Assembly: GCA_964420995.1 (NCBI GenBank)
Contig: CAYQUX010000007.1
Location: 62,001 to 126,000 of the forward strand
Source of the DNA: Leptolinea sp964420995
GTDB taxonomy: Bacteria; Chloroflexota; Anaerolineae; Anaerolineales; Anaerolineaceae
Length of the DNA stretch: 64,000 bases
Reading direction: 5' to 3'
Below are positions 17,913-27,061 of the stretch, piece after piece; the first letter of the stretch is position 1; every line of letters starts with the position of its first letter. The notes under the pieces were generated by a model. The model did no database searches, was not told where the DNA came from, and saw nothing but the letters and a program-made list of their open reading frames with translations. The position numbers and the translations under genes are program-made.

Positions 17913-18321
17913 CTTTCCGGCCCGGCTTTCTTATGAGTGAAATTTTCTCTAATATTCTCTCGTTGAAGACCGCGGTTATGGAATTTCCACCCGTCTCAAT
18001 ACAATAATGTGCAAGAATTTGACCAGTGCGGCTGACTATCAAATTCCAGCAGGGTGATTGTCCGCGGAAGATTGATTGGGCTGTATGAGAGAAAATCCCC
18101 TCTGGGAATTTGCTGATGAAGATACCAAGTAAGAATTGCGCCGGTCTTCATCGCATTTTTGACTCCCTCTTGCTATATGAATTTCACCAATTGTAAGTAC
18201 ATTCTATATCCTACCGCCAATTCTGACAGTAAAAGATGAATTAAAAGGATATTTAACCGCCATGAAAACCGATTGGAATGGCAACCCCCTGGCATCACCA
18301 ACAGGAAGGAGGTTAAAAACC
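17913..18321. other. 409-bp gap upstream of the hybrid kinase
   Basis: No supported gene. It separates the kinase start from the end of the FprA gene, both on the minus strand, and must contain the kinase promoter. I see no clear hairpin terminator or operator. Confidence 0.4.
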
Positions 18322-19518
18322 CTACCCCTTGATTTTGGCGGCAAATTCCGCGCCAAAAGCCCTGCCTTTTACCAGGTCATCGTAGCCGGGTGCTCCCTTG
18401 AAAATCAGACTCCCCAGAGATTCCCATTTTAGATTTTCAGCAAGATGGTTGAATTCTTTTTCACCGCCACCCAGCCAGGCATGGCTGCCAAAACTGGCGG
18501 TTTTTCGATTATAGATGTGCTTGCCTTCGGCCATTTCCAACACCATTTTCATATCAGGAAAAAGCCCCCCCTCATAGGTTGGCGCGCCAACCATGACTCC
18601 CTGCCTGGTGAACAGGCTCGCGAGAATGTAACTGACCGGTGTTTGCGACACGTTAAAGATGGACAGGGGCACACCCACATCGGTAATTCCCTGGGCAACC
18701 ACCTCCATCATCTGCTGGGTGTTGCCATACATGGAGGCATACAAAAGGGTGATACCGGGGTCTGCCGGTTCTGTGGCCAGCCGTACCCATTGTTTATAAA
18801 GCTCAACCATGCGGGTTGGATTATTCCGCCAGACCAGACCGTGAGACGGCGCCAGAATCCGTATCGGCAGGTTGGCCAATTTGGTCAATGCGTTATTCAC
18901 CGGTTTTGAGAAAATGGCGATGATGTTGATGTAATAGCGCAGCGCCTGTTCTTCAAACCATGAAATCGGTATGGAGAGGTCATCGAAAATATTGCCGTTT
19001 AATACACCATAGCTGCCGAAAGCGTCGCAAGAGAAGAGGATATTTTCTGTTTCCTCATAGGTCATCATGGTTTCCGGCCAGTGCAGGAATGGAGTGGATA
19101 TAAATTTAAGTGTGTGCCGGCCCAGGTTCAGGGTCTCTCCGTCTGTAACCACACGCACATTCTCAGTAATCCCGTAAAAATCTCGCAACATTTCACGGGT
19201 CTTCACCGTTCCCAGAATCTGGACTTGCGGTGCGGCTTTAAGCATGGTTTTCAACACCCCGGTATGGTCCGGTTCCATGTGATTAATGATCACATAATCC
19301 ACTTTACCAAGATCAACGAGAGATTGAAGCTGGCAAAGATATTCTCCGGTCAAGATGGATTTGTTAAGATCGATAACGGCGGTCTTTTCATCGCGAATCA
19401 GGTAACTGTTATAGGAGATACCTTCCTGCCGGATATCCCAGAGACCTTCAAACAACTGTGTTATTCGATCATTAACACCAATCCAGGAGATTCCAGGTTT
19501 TATTTCAATGGGAAGCAT
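18322..19518 (-). CDS. fprA: A-type flavoprotein (FprA / flavodiiron protein)
   Basis: 398 residues. N-terminal metallo-beta-lactamase fold with the diiron ligand set H80-x-E82-x-D84-H85 (NHMEPDHTG), H146, D165 and H226, followed by a flavodoxin domain from about residue 253 (LLYASMYGNTQQM, FMN phosphate loop, and MVGAPTYEGG). These enzymes reduce O2 to water or NO to N2O with electrons from rubredoxin, ferredoxin or F420H2, protecting anaerobes. No rubredoxin or flavin-reductase fusion is attached. A flavodoxin gene lies 3.3 kb away. The start ATG is within an intact frame; the promoter was not identified. Confidence 0.93.
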   Translation of the reverse strand: MLPIEIKPGISWIGVNDRITQLFEGLWDIRQEGISYNSYLIRDEKTAVIDLNKSILTGEYLCQLQSLVDLGKVDYVIINHMEPDHTGVLKTMLKAAPQVQILGTVKTREMLRDFYGITENVRVVTDGETLNLGRHTLKFISTPFLHWPETMMTYEETENILFSCDAFGSYGVLNGNIFDDLSIPISWFEEQALRYYINIIAIFSKPVNNALTKLANLPIRILAPSHGLVWRNNPTRMVELYKQWVRLATEPADPGITLLYASMYGNTQQMMEVVAQGITDVGVPLSIFNVSQTPVSYILASLFTRQGVMVGAPTYEGGLFPDMKMVLEMAEGKHIYNRKTASFGSHAWLGGGEKEFNHLAENLKWESLGSLIFKGAPGYDDLVKGRAFGAEFAAKIKG

Positions 19519-19629
19519 GTTTTACCTTTTAAGGGAAGAATTTTTCAAGTTTTTCTATTTTTTTATTTTACCCCGAATTCACGGCCTTGATTTTCAAGCA
19601 GAACCGGCACAAATTCGACCGATTGGCAA

Positions 19630-19658
19630 TTGAATTTACCACCAAGCTGGTCTATATT
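19630..19658 (+). promoter_or_regulatory. candidate promoter of the second paralogous lipoprotein
   Basis: TTGAAT (19630-19635) and TATATT (19653-19658) are 17 bases apart, giving a leader of about 44 bases to the ATG at 19709. Confidence 0.35.
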
Positions 19659-19708
19659 TATTGCATCGTCTTTGCGTGATTAACGAATGGGATGGCCTGG
19701 AGGAGATA

Positions 19709-20773
19709 ATGAAAAAGAGATTCTTCACGTTGCTTGTTTGTTTGGTGATTGCATCACTGATTCTGACTGGATGCAACATGCCCTCTACTCAACCCACCCC
19801 TGTGCCTGAAACACCGACCACGCCCCCGAAACTTGAACCCACGCCGACCCTTGTTCCAACAGAAGTACCTGCAGAACCCAGCCCCATCCCTACAACAGTT
19901 AAGGAAATTGTACACAAGGATCTTCCTGGAGCGCCGGTTGGAAAAATCATGCAAACTGTGTACGATCAGATCGATGAGACGGCGGCTTTGCAGAAACAGG
20001 CGTTTGGTGGTGATAGTTTCCGCGATGGAAAATATGAACGTCCTTTTGATCAGAGCATGAACTATCTCCCCCACGCTGATCTGGTATCGGTGCAGCTCAG
20101 CCGCGAAGATCCACTGTGGATCTACATCCTGTTTAAAGTGAACAAACCATTGAGTACCGATCCTTCAGGGAACACCCATTTCATGATCGAATTGGATACC
20201 GACCTCGACAGCCGCGGAGAGATCATCATCATCACCGCGATGCCCAAAAGCACTACCTGGTCTACCGAGTCTGTGCTGGTGTTTTCCAATCCGGATAAAA
20301 ACGTGGGCGGGGTCACCGTGGTAAAACCGGATAAGAATCTTTCGGAAGGCCGCGGTTATTACAACGAGATATTCAACAACGGCAAAGGAGATGACCCTGA
20401 CCTGGCCTGGTCCAGAATCTCAAAAGTTGACCCCGCAATAGCCCAACTGGCATTCAAAAATACACTGACCGGTGGGGAAAAAGGGAAATTCATCTGGCTT
20501 CCATGGAGTGATGCCGGTATGCAGGATTGGTCACTGTTTGAATTCAATGATCATTTCACATTCGCACAGGCAGGATATCCATTGAAGGAAGATCAAGAAA
20601 ATTATCCAATCAAAGACCTGTGGGGTATTGATAACACCTGCCGTGTCGCATCCGGTTTTTCAACCACGGCTTACATGCCCGGTCTTTGTGATAACTACGA
20701 TCCCCCACCGGCAAAAGGACCCAGCGCGGGCTGCTATTGTAACCCGCGAGACACCAAATGCCGCTGCCCTTGA
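19709..20773 (+). CDS. lipoprotein of unknown function (paralogue of 10749-11810)
   Basis: 354 residues. ATG 19709 has GGAGGAGA about three bases upstream. Signal peptide with lipobox LTGC, Pro/Thr linker, then a globular region nearly collinear with the 10749 protein: YDQIDET, KQAFGGDSF, YERPFDQSMNYLP, GNTHFMIELDTDLDSRGE, NTLTGGEKGKFIWLPWSD and DNTCRVASGF. The last 25 residues contain five cysteines (CYCNPRDTKCRCP), suggesting disulfides or metal binding outside the cell. The conserved acidic strand (ELDTDLDSRG) and a hydrophobic W-rich strand suggest a beta-sandwich, but I do not recognise a named family. Confidence 0.78.
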   Translation: MKKRFFTLLVCLVIASLILTGCNMPSTQPTPVPETPTTPPKLEPTPTLVPTEVPAEPSPIPTTVKEIVHKDLPGAPVGKIMQTVYDQIDETAALQKQAFGGDSFRDGKYERPFDQSMNYLPHADLVSVQLSREDPLWIYILFKVNKPLSTDPSGNTHFMIELDTDLDSRGEIIIITAMPKSTTWSTESVLVFSNPDKNVGGVTVVKPDKNLSEGRGYYNEIFNNGKGDDPDLAWSRISKVDPAIAQLAFKNTLTGGEKGKFIWLPWSDAGMQDWSLFEFNDHFTFAQAGYPLKEDQENYPIKDLWGIDNTCRVASGFSTTAYMPGLCDNYDPPPAKGPSAGCYCNPRDTKCRCP

Positions 20774-21008
20774 TTTTTCACCATCTATACAATACAGCCC
20801 CGCATACTCCCTGGCTAGGCTGGTCTTAGATCCGGCTATCTTCCGACTACCACGAAAGGGGATGGTAGAATACCCTATACATAAGCCGCGATATCAACAT
20901 TTCCCGGTAGGTACACATTGAAACCTGGGGGATATGCTGTTTACCAGGTCCATAGGCTATCTTTGTGTGAAATAATTATAAAACTCACTGTTTTGCCATA
21001 GGGTAAAA

Positions 21009-22664
21009 ATGACCGGTTTAACTTCATCAACAAATTCAAAAAGAATGAAAATCCAGCCCGATGGCTTCTTTGGGGTGCTGGTTTTCCTTTGTACCGGGTT
21101 AATATTCAGCCTGTATTTCTCGCCATCGCTTTATTATGATGACTGGAATCACCTGGCCTATAACTATTACACTAACAACCTGCCGTGGTTTATGACCAAT
21201 TTTATTCGGCCTTTGTCATACACTCCGCTGAGACTTGAAACCACATTATTTGGTTTGAATCTTCCTGTAATGACAGGAATACACATACTGCTTTTGTGTA
21301 TAGAAAGCCTGCTGTTCTTTTTCCTCTTACAGAAACTAAAACTATTTCCTGTGGTATTGAATTGCCTGGCGGCTCTGCTAATCATTTTTTCGCCCATGGA
21401 TATGACTCGCATGTGGTTGCTGATCAGTCCATTAATGATGATCATGGTTTTGATCTACATGATCTGTCTGGTTGAATTTACGGAAAAACGAAAAGGATGG
21501 TTATTGGGTGTTGGCACTTTTGTTGGGTTTGTGACCCTCTTGTATTACGAAGTACAACTGGGATTGCTCATCATTTTCCCTGTATTCTTGTTCCTCCTTA
21601 TGCGCTCCAGACACAAGACGAATTACTGGTGGCTTTGGATGCCAGTCGCATTTGGGGGGATATACCTGGCGTTCCGCGCATTGGGGCTGGCTTTTGGAAC
21701 GGCGAAATTTCATGAATCTCAGTCGATCACAATAATCTATCTGTTAAGGCAAATTCGCAATGCCATACTCAGTCTTTTTAATGCCTGGTATATACCAATT
21801 CGCGAAGATCTCACGATAGGACTGGCATCTGTATGGACTGCAATTATTGGTCTAATTTTCCTTGGTTTTCACTATACGCGCCATGGATTTGAATCAAATG
21901 TCTCCATTCTGCTGCGAAAAACCGGAATTTTACTGGGAACCGGAATTTTAGTCTGGCTGGCCGGGTACATACCATGGATCGTCTACGGCATTCCATCGGA
22001 TTTGAATTGGTTCTCATCACGCGCTCATAACACAGCGATTCCCGGTGCCATCCTATCCTTGATCGCGTTTGTCTATTTCCTGGCTTCCATAACTCGCGTA
22101 AGCCTGGCGCGAAAACAGATTATTATGGCTGTTCTCGCTCTTCCATTCCTTCTGATCGGTGTGCTGACTCATACCGCTATTCAACGCGAAAACAGCATTC
22201 TCTGGAATGAGTATCGTTCCATGTGGAAAGGTATATTTAAAGAAGTCCCTGGAATACGTGATGGGGCACATGTGGTGCTGGTGATAACACCCAATCCCAC
22301 AAAACCACGCTTTGGGGAACGTGAATTTCTGACCAGTGCCAGCTTTAATGTGGAAATATCACGTGCCCTTGCCATATTTTATGGAAAAGACACGCTGGAA
22401 GGTGAGTTTATGTACCGTTCCATGGAACTTGCTGACACTCCCACGTTGCATGAACACGGTATCCGAAATCCCCCTACCTATTCCGGTCTTATTCCGTATG
22501 GTGAGATACTATTCATCGAATACGACCGCGTTTCACGCAGATCAAAAGTGGTTACAAATTTGATGGAAGAATTTGGAATTTTTGATCCCGCCTATAATGC
22601 GGACAAATTTCTTGAAAAGCAGCCACCTGAAAAACCAAATTTGCGCTACATCCTGGGCGACTGA
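21009..22664 (+). CDS. multi-pass membrane protein, GT-C glycosyltransferase-like
   Basis: 551 residues with about eleven membrane spans in residues 15-390 and a soluble tail. The first periplasmic loop has an acidic YYDDWN motif followed ~25 residues later by IRPLSY, paralleling YWDEWP...NRPYWG of the 6588 protein. This is the GT-C pattern for lipid-linked sugar donors. It is not next to any glycosyltransferase of other type. Weak sequence identity to known PMT/ArnT enzymes is visible only as topology, so the assignment is tentative. Confidence 0.6.
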   Translation: MTGLTSSTNSKRMKIQPDGFFGVLVFLCTGLIFSLYFSPSLYYDDWNHLAYNYYTNNLPWFMTNFIRPLSYTPLRLETTLFGLNLPVMTGIHILLLCIESLLFFFLLQKLKLFPVVLNCLAALLIIFSPMDMTRMWLLISPLMMIMVLIYMICLVEFTEKRKGWLLGVGTFVGFVTLLYYEVQLGLLIIFPVFLFLLMRSRHKTNYWWLWMPVAFGGIYLAFRALGLAFGTAKFHESQSITIIYLLRQIRNAILSLFNAWYIPIREDLTIGLASVWTAIIGLIFLGFHYTRHGFESNVSILLRKTGILLGTGILVWLAGYIPWIVYGIPSDLNWFSSRAHNTAIPGAILSLIAFVYFLASITRVSLARKQIIMAVLALPFLLIGVLTHTAIQRENSILWNEYRSMWKGIFKEVPGIRDGAHVVLVITPNPTKPRFGEREFLTSASFNVEISRALAIFYGKDTLEGEFMYRSMELADTPTLHEHGIRNPPTYSGLIPYGEILFIEYDRVSRRSKVVTNLMEEFGIFDPAYNADKFLEKQPPEKPNLRYILGD

Positions 22665-22688
22665 TTTACCAAAAAAACGTCTTTGTGT

Positions 22689-22712
22689 GGTGGAATAAAC
22701 CTCAATTCCACC
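22689..22712. terminator. hairpin after the 21009 membrane protein gene
   Basis: GGTGGAAT (22689-22696) pairs with ATTCCACC (22705-22712), 8-base loop, 25 bases after the stop. No T-tract, so it may be a weak terminator or mRNA-stabilising hairpin. Confidence 0.4.
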
Positions 22713-22821
22713 TAGAAGTGAATTTCTGTTCTTACAACACACCTATGGGATTCTTTGTAAAATACTTTATCAATCCAATGTGAAATAATCAAACAATCGT
22801 GACCATGGATGGAGAAGACAA

Positions 22822-23292
22822 ATGAAAGCATTGATTTTATTTGAGTCATTCTTCGGGAATACAGAAAAAATTGCCCGAACAGTTGGCGCTACATTGGGTT
22901 TGGCTGACAGCGATATTGTCCGAGTCGGCGAAATCGACTTGGCGCGTCTGGACGGAGTGGAGCTGTTGGTGGTGGGCTCGCCCACCCGTGCATTCGGCAT
23001 TTGCCCGGATACAAAAGCTTTTCTGAAAAAACTTCCTTCAAACGCGTTAAAAGGAGTAAAGGTGGCTGCTTTTGATACCCGGGCTGAAATGACGGAAAAG
23101 ACACCCGGGATCCTTAAATTTCTGGCTGGAATTTTTGGTTACGCGGCTGAGCCATTATCCAAACAATTGATTTCCCGTGGTGGGATTCTGGCAGCTCAAC
23201 CGGCAGGTTTCTTTGTGTTGGATTCAGAGGGTCCCTTGAAAGAGGGTGAACTGGAACGCGCAGCGGATTGGGCAACATCCATATCAAAATAA
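22822..23292 (+). CDS. flavodoxin family protein
   Basis: 156 residues. The FMN phosphate loop is near the N-terminus (FESFFGNTEKIA), followed by the conserved VVGSPTRAFG isoalloxazine loop. One-domain FMN electron carrier or reductase. GGAGAAG lies just before the ATG. It could pass electrons to the diiron flavoprotein encoded at 18322-19518, but the two are not co-transcribed. Followed by a good terminator. Confidence 0.85.
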   Translation: MKALILFESFFGNTEKIARTVGATLGLADSDIVRVGEIDLARLDGVELLVVGSPTRAFGICPDTKAFLKKLPSNALKGVKVAAFDTRAEMTEKTPGILKFLAGIFGYAAEPLSKQLISRGGILAAQPAGFFVLDSEGPLKEGELERAADWATSISK

Positions 23293-23305
23293 TACGTAAG
23301 CAAAG

Positions 23306-23340
23306 AAACCAGGAAGATTTCTCCAATCCTGGTTTTTAAA
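23306..23340 (+). terminator. intrinsic terminator of the flavodoxin gene
   Basis: AAACCAGGA (23306-23314) pairs with TCCTGGTTT (23327-23335), 12-base loop, followed by a T-rich stretch. It begins 14 bases after the stop. Confidence 0.75.
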
Positions 23341-23388
23341 TGTCTTGAAAAAGTTATAACCCGGATCACTTCTTTCTGGGATGTAAAA

Positions 23389-23422
23389 AAAGACCCGAAG
23401 AATAAATGCTCTCTTTGGGTCT
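23389..23422 (-). terminator. intrinsic terminator of the degV gene
   Basis: AAGACCCGAAGA pairs with TCTTTGGGTCTT (12-bp stem with one G-U), loop about ten bases, in the 40 bases past the degV stop. On the minus strand it is followed by a run of seven T. Confidence 0.7.
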
Positions 23423-23438
23423 TCTGTTTCGAAAAAAA

Positions 23439-24338
23439 TCAGCTGGCGGTTACTTTTTCAGGTTTTAGAATATTCAGTCCGCTGTTCTGGAATATATGCA
23501 GCGGAGCAATACCAATGCCCACCACGCTTGGGCCAGTATGCGCGCCCAGTGAAGGGGCCACAGGAATGGTTTCATCAAACACGCAGTCGAACAACTCGGA
23601 AATCCTCTCTTTAAGCAGGGCAATACCTTCCAGGTTATTCCCATGCATTAATTGGATTCGTACCGGTTCGTGGGTGGAGAACTTTTCAGTCACAATATCT
23701 GCCATGCGGTGAATGGCCCGTTTCAATGTGGCAGCCTGCCCCCAGTTGTAGTATTTGCCATCATCTTTTGCCACACCAATGATCGGTTTCAATGACATGA
23801 TGGATGCCAGAAGTCCTTTCAAGTGACTGATCCGGCCGCCGTGAATGAGGTATTTCAGGTCTCCCAGGGTAAAAAGGGTTTGCTGGTTTTCACGAATTTG
23901 ATCCACCAGTTTGAGTATGTCACCCAGTCCCCAACCGGCCTTGATGGCGTGGGCGGCTGCCTGAACCTGCCAGCCCAGCGGGCCTGAAAGGGTTTTTGAA
24001 TCCAGAACCGTCACATTGGCTTCGGGAACCATCTCAGCCCCAAGACGGGCGGAATTGAATGTTCCACTTAACCCGGAGGATATATGGATCGAGAGGATAT
24101 CCGGATCGGTTTTGGCCAGCTTTCTGTACACGTCGGCGAAATCACCGGGTGATGGCTGGGATGTGGTGGGAAAAGCACCTGTATCTGTCAAAATTTGATA
24201 AAAAGTAACATAGTCAATATCTTTACCCCCAATATACGTCTTGTCATTTAATACAATCCGAAGGGGTAAGGTATGGATGTCAAGACCTTCCGCGTCTGAC
24301 CTGGCAAGATCCATCCCTGAATCGGTAACAAGTTGCAT
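23439..24338 (-). CDS. DegV family fatty-acid-binding protein
   Basis: 299 residues. N-terminal QLVTDSGMDL, the T-S-Q-P-S-P-G lipid headgroup loop near residue 80, HISSGLSGTFNSA and the C-terminal GAHTGPSVVGIG are the DegV signatures. The family holds a fatty acid and in Firmicutes serves as FakB for fatty-acid kinase FakA; no FakA is visible here. The frame is open to 24374, but ATG 24338 follows GGAGGAAT, so it is the start. Confidence 0.92.
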   Translation of the reverse strand: MQLVTDSGMDLARSDAEGLDIHTLPLRIVLNDKTYIGGKDIDYVTFYQILTDTGAFPTTSQPSPGDFADVYRKLAKTDPDILSIHISSGLSGTFNSARLGAEMVPEANVTVLDSKTLSGPLGWQVQAAAHAIKAGWGLGDILKLVDQIRENQQTLFTLGDLKYLIHGGRISHLKGLLASIMSLKPIIGVAKDDGKYYNWGQAATLKRAIHRMADIVTEKFSTHEPVRIQLMHGNNLEGIALLKERISELFDCVFDETIPVAPSLGAHTGPSVVGIGIAPLHIFQNSGLNILKPEKVTAS

Positions 24339-24551
24339 AATTCCTCCAATGATAAAAAATGCCATGAGAGGCATTTAGGATAGTGAGACTTTATCATTAA
24401 TTTCGCTGTGTTTAATGTGCCTTTAGTTATACTCGATGGCCTATTTGTGGCTATGAAAAGGACAAATCACCTGAAATTTGTGAATATGCTATGATTAGTT
24501 TTTAAATTGGCACGAATGGATTTTTATCAATGGTCAGGTTTTGGAGGGAAA

Positions 24552-25472
24552 ATGAATAGGCTGTCAGAGATAACTTTGATCATATGGGTGACCCTTTTGG
24601 CTACCCTGGCGTGTTCCATGCCGCTACAACCTTTGCCCACTTCCATGCCGTCATCTACTCCACAGGAAGTAAATAACCCACCCACTGTCAGTCCGTCGAC
24701 GGCAGCGCCCACGGCCAATACACCATTGATGACGGTTACGAGTCCTCCGGTACCTACTTTGGTTCCGGCAACAGCGGTTCCCACTTCGGTACCGGCAACT
24801 GCTGTTCCCACAAGTGCCCCTGTCTCGAACAGCAGTGGTTTACCCTGCAACCTTGCTGCCTTTGTAGGAGATGTCACCTACCCCGATGATACAGCGGTTC
24901 CTGCCGGAACAAGTTTTGAGAAAAAATGGAAATTGATGAATGCCGGCACCTGTACCTGGACATCAGGCTATAAAGTCATATTTGTTTCCGGTGATGCCAT
25001 GGGCGGCGCCGGTTCTACGGTGTTGACAAACGGTGTGGTAAATCCCGGAAATTCGGTGGATATCTCGGTCAATCTCAAAGCGCCATCTGATCCGGGGACG
25101 TACCGGGGAAATTACAAACTCCAGGCTCCTGATGGGACAACGTTTGGTATTGATGCCGCCGGAAACGTGTTTTACGTACGAATTATCGTGGAAGGGCAGA
25201 ACGCCCCGCAAAATGGCGGAGACGGTGATGAAGAAGAATCCTCCATCCCGGTACTGGTACGAAATATGAAGTTGACCAGTCCGTATATGAAGGGAAATGA
25301 TGTATCCATGCTGCAACAGAAACTTCTGGCCCGTGGTTACAGCGTTGTCGGGTCGGCAGACGGTGTTTTTGGCCCAAAAACGGACAAGGGAGTCAGGCAG
25401 TTCCAGGCAGACCAGGGACTGGTGGTTGATGGTATTGTTGGCCCGAAAACCTGGAATGCCCTGTGGCAATAA
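24552..25472 (+). CDS. lipoprotein with FW (NBR1-like Ig) domain and peptidoglycan-binding domain
   Basis: 306 residues from ATG 24552 (GGAGGG upstream). Signal peptide with lipobox LATLAC, a ~75-residue Pro/Thr/Val linker containing a short repeat (PATAVPTSVPATAVPTS), then an NBR1-like Ig domain (residues ~95-205: KKWKLMNAGTCTW, NPGNSVDISVNL, DPGTYRGNYKL) and a C-terminal PG_binding_1 domain (MLQQKLLARGYS, DGVFGPKTDKGVRQFQ, GIVGPKTWNALW). Likely anchored in the membrane and clamped to the cell wall. The same Ig domain appears in the 36968 protein. Confidence 0.88.
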   Translation: MNRLSEITLIIWVTLLATLACSMPLQPLPTSMPSSTPQEVNNPPTVSPSTAAPTANTPLMTVTSPPVPTLVPATAVPTSVPATAVPTSAPVSNSSGLPCNLAAFVGDVTYPDDTAVPAGTSFEKKWKLMNAGTCTWTSGYKVIFVSGDAMGGAGSTVLTNGVVNPGNSVDISVNLKAPSDPGTYRGNYKLQAPDGTTFGIDAAGNVFYVRIIVEGQNAPQNGGDGDEEESSIPVLVRNMKLTSPYMKGNDVSMLQQKLLARGYSVVGSADGVFGPKTDKGVRQFQADQGLVVDGIVGPKTWNALWQ

Positions 25473-25539
25473 TCACCCGGATGGTACACTGACGCATCCG
25501 TATTTCTACAACCAGACTTGATATTGAGGTAATGCAAAC

Positions 25540-26652
25540 ATGCCAATCGCTCCTTTTAAATTGGAACGTTATTACGCGTTGTATGAATTCAAAGCCCGCA
25601 TTATGTTGAGTTCCTCTGATTGTGAAAGCCTTTCCATGGCCGAACTGCTGGATATGGCCTCTCCAGACAACCGGCAACTATGGGATACCCTCAAGCTGGG
25701 TTACACCGAAACCCAGGGAAATCCATTCTTACGTGGAGAGGTTTCCAACCTCTACAAATATATTTCACCTGACCATGTATTGATCGCCGCGCCGGAAGAA
25801 TTAATCTATATTGCCATGCAGACCCTGCTTGAACCCGGCGACCATGTCATTTCCCTTGCCCCTGCTTACCAGTCTTTATACAGCATCGCCTCTGCCATCG
25901 GTTGTGATCTTTCCTTCTGGAAACAGTATCCGGCTGGAAAAGGTTGGGCGGTTGACCTTGATGAGCTTGAGAAACTCGTTACTCCGCGCACCCGGCTTCT
26001 GGTTATCAATTTCCCGAATAATCCGACCGGGTTATTGCCCACTCTCGAAGAATTCGAATCCATAGTGCGGTTTGCGCGAAAACACGGGCTTACCGTGTTT
26101 TGTGATGAAATGTACCGGCAGTTGGAGTATTCACCCGCAAATCGGCTACCGCCGATTTGCGATGTCTTTGAAAAAGGAATTTCACTCTCAGGATTGTCAA
26201 AATCCATGGCACTGCCGGGCCTCCGTATCGGTTGGCTGGCTTCACAGGATTCATCTCTGATGGAACGGTGGATGGCTTATAAAGATTACACCACCATTTG
26301 TAACAGTGCCCCATCTGAAATACTTGGTTTGATCGCCCTGCAAAACCGGGATGCCATTGTCAGGCGAAATCTGGATATCATCCAGGGGAACCTGAATGTC
26401 TTCAACGACGTGCTTACACGGTATGAACACCTGTTTCAATGGCACGCGCCTTCAGCCGGTTCCATCGCCTTCCCCGAATGGAAGGGAAATACAAGCGTGG
26501 AGAGTTTTTGTCAGGACATGCTGGACCGGTACAGCGTGATGATCGTTCCAGGCAGCATGTTTGATCACCCCGGCAACTTCTTTAGACTGGGACTGGGAAG
26601 GAAGAATTTTAGTGAAGGTATCAACTACCTGCAAAATTTTCTGTCTGTCTGA
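25540..26652 (+). CDS. PLP-dependent aminotransferase, class I/II
   Basis: 370 residues of fold type I. Seen: the conserved NFPNNPTG substrate loop, the cofactor Asp-x-x-Tyr (CDEMYRQL) and the Schiff-base lysine in SGLSKSMALPGLRIGW. The distinctive start (FKLERYYALYEFKARIML) and TQGNPFLRGEVS resemble a branch often labelled capreomycidine-synthase-like or aspartate aminotransferase-like; the real substrate is unknown. Stands alone after the FW lipoprotein. Confidence 0.88.
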   Translation: MPIAPFKLERYYALYEFKARIMLSSSDCESLSMAELLDMASPDNRQLWDTLKLGYTETQGNPFLRGEVSNLYKYISPDHVLIAAPEELIYIAMQTLLEPGDHVISLAPAYQSLYSIASAIGCDLSFWKQYPAGKGWAVDLDELEKLVTPRTRLLVINFPNNPTGLLPTLEEFESIVRFARKHGLTVFCDEMYRQLEYSPANRLPPICDVFEKGISLSGLSKSMALPGLRIGWLASQDSSLMERWMAYKDYTTICNSAPSEILGLIALQNRDAIVRRNLDIIQGNLNVFNDVLTRYEHLFQWHAPSAGSIAFPEWKGNTSVESFCQDMLDRYSVMIVPGSMFDHPGNFFRLGLGRKNFSEGINYLQNFLSV

Positions 26653-26747
26653 TTTGTTTTTTTTCCATGATTACTGTAGTATGACTTAAACGCAGGAAGA
26701 CAGGCATATGTGATTTCCCTGTGAATCTGGAAAAAAGGAGAATTGAA

Positions 26748-26954
26748 ATGACAGTAGCCAGAGTAACAGAAATCAAATCATCTTCCACGAAGAGCTTTGA
26801 TGACGCCATAAAAAGTGGTGTGGAGCGGGCTCATAAGACTCTTAAAAACGTGAAATCAGCCTGGATCGAAAATCAGGAAGTTCTTCTGAATGAGAAAGGG
26901 GAAATTTCTGAATACCGCGTACAGATGAAGGTTACCTTCGTACTCGAGGATTAA
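26748..26954 (+). CDS. dodecin, flavin-storage protein
   Basis: 68 residues, the typical dodecin size. Pattern VARVTEIKSSSTKSFDDAI, then TLKNVKSAWIENQEV (the Trp stacks on flavin) and the closing YRVQMKVTFVLE. Dodecins assemble as dodecamers storing riboflavin or FMN. ATG 26748 has AAGGAG about seven bases upstream; the longer frame from 26721 is not needed. Confidence 0.9.
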   Translation: MTVARVTEIKSSSTKSFDDAIKSGVERAHKTLKNVKSAWIENQEVLLNEKGEISEYRVQMKVTFVLED

Positions 26955-26990
26955 GTACCCTGGACAATTTATGTAAGTATGCTGTAAATA

Positions 26991-27023
26991 CAGCAGGCTG
27001 CCAATTTATCTGGCAGCCTGCTG
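26991..27023. terminator. bidirectional terminator between dodecin and the convergent propeller gene
   Basis: CAGCAGGCTGCC (26991-27002) pairs perfectly with GGCAGCCTGCTG (27012-27023); one more A-T pair leaves a 7-base loop. It sits between convergent stops. Confidence 0.75.
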
Positions 27024-27061
27024 GGTTAGTGCGAATTTTGTGACCTTTTCAAAATATCCGT

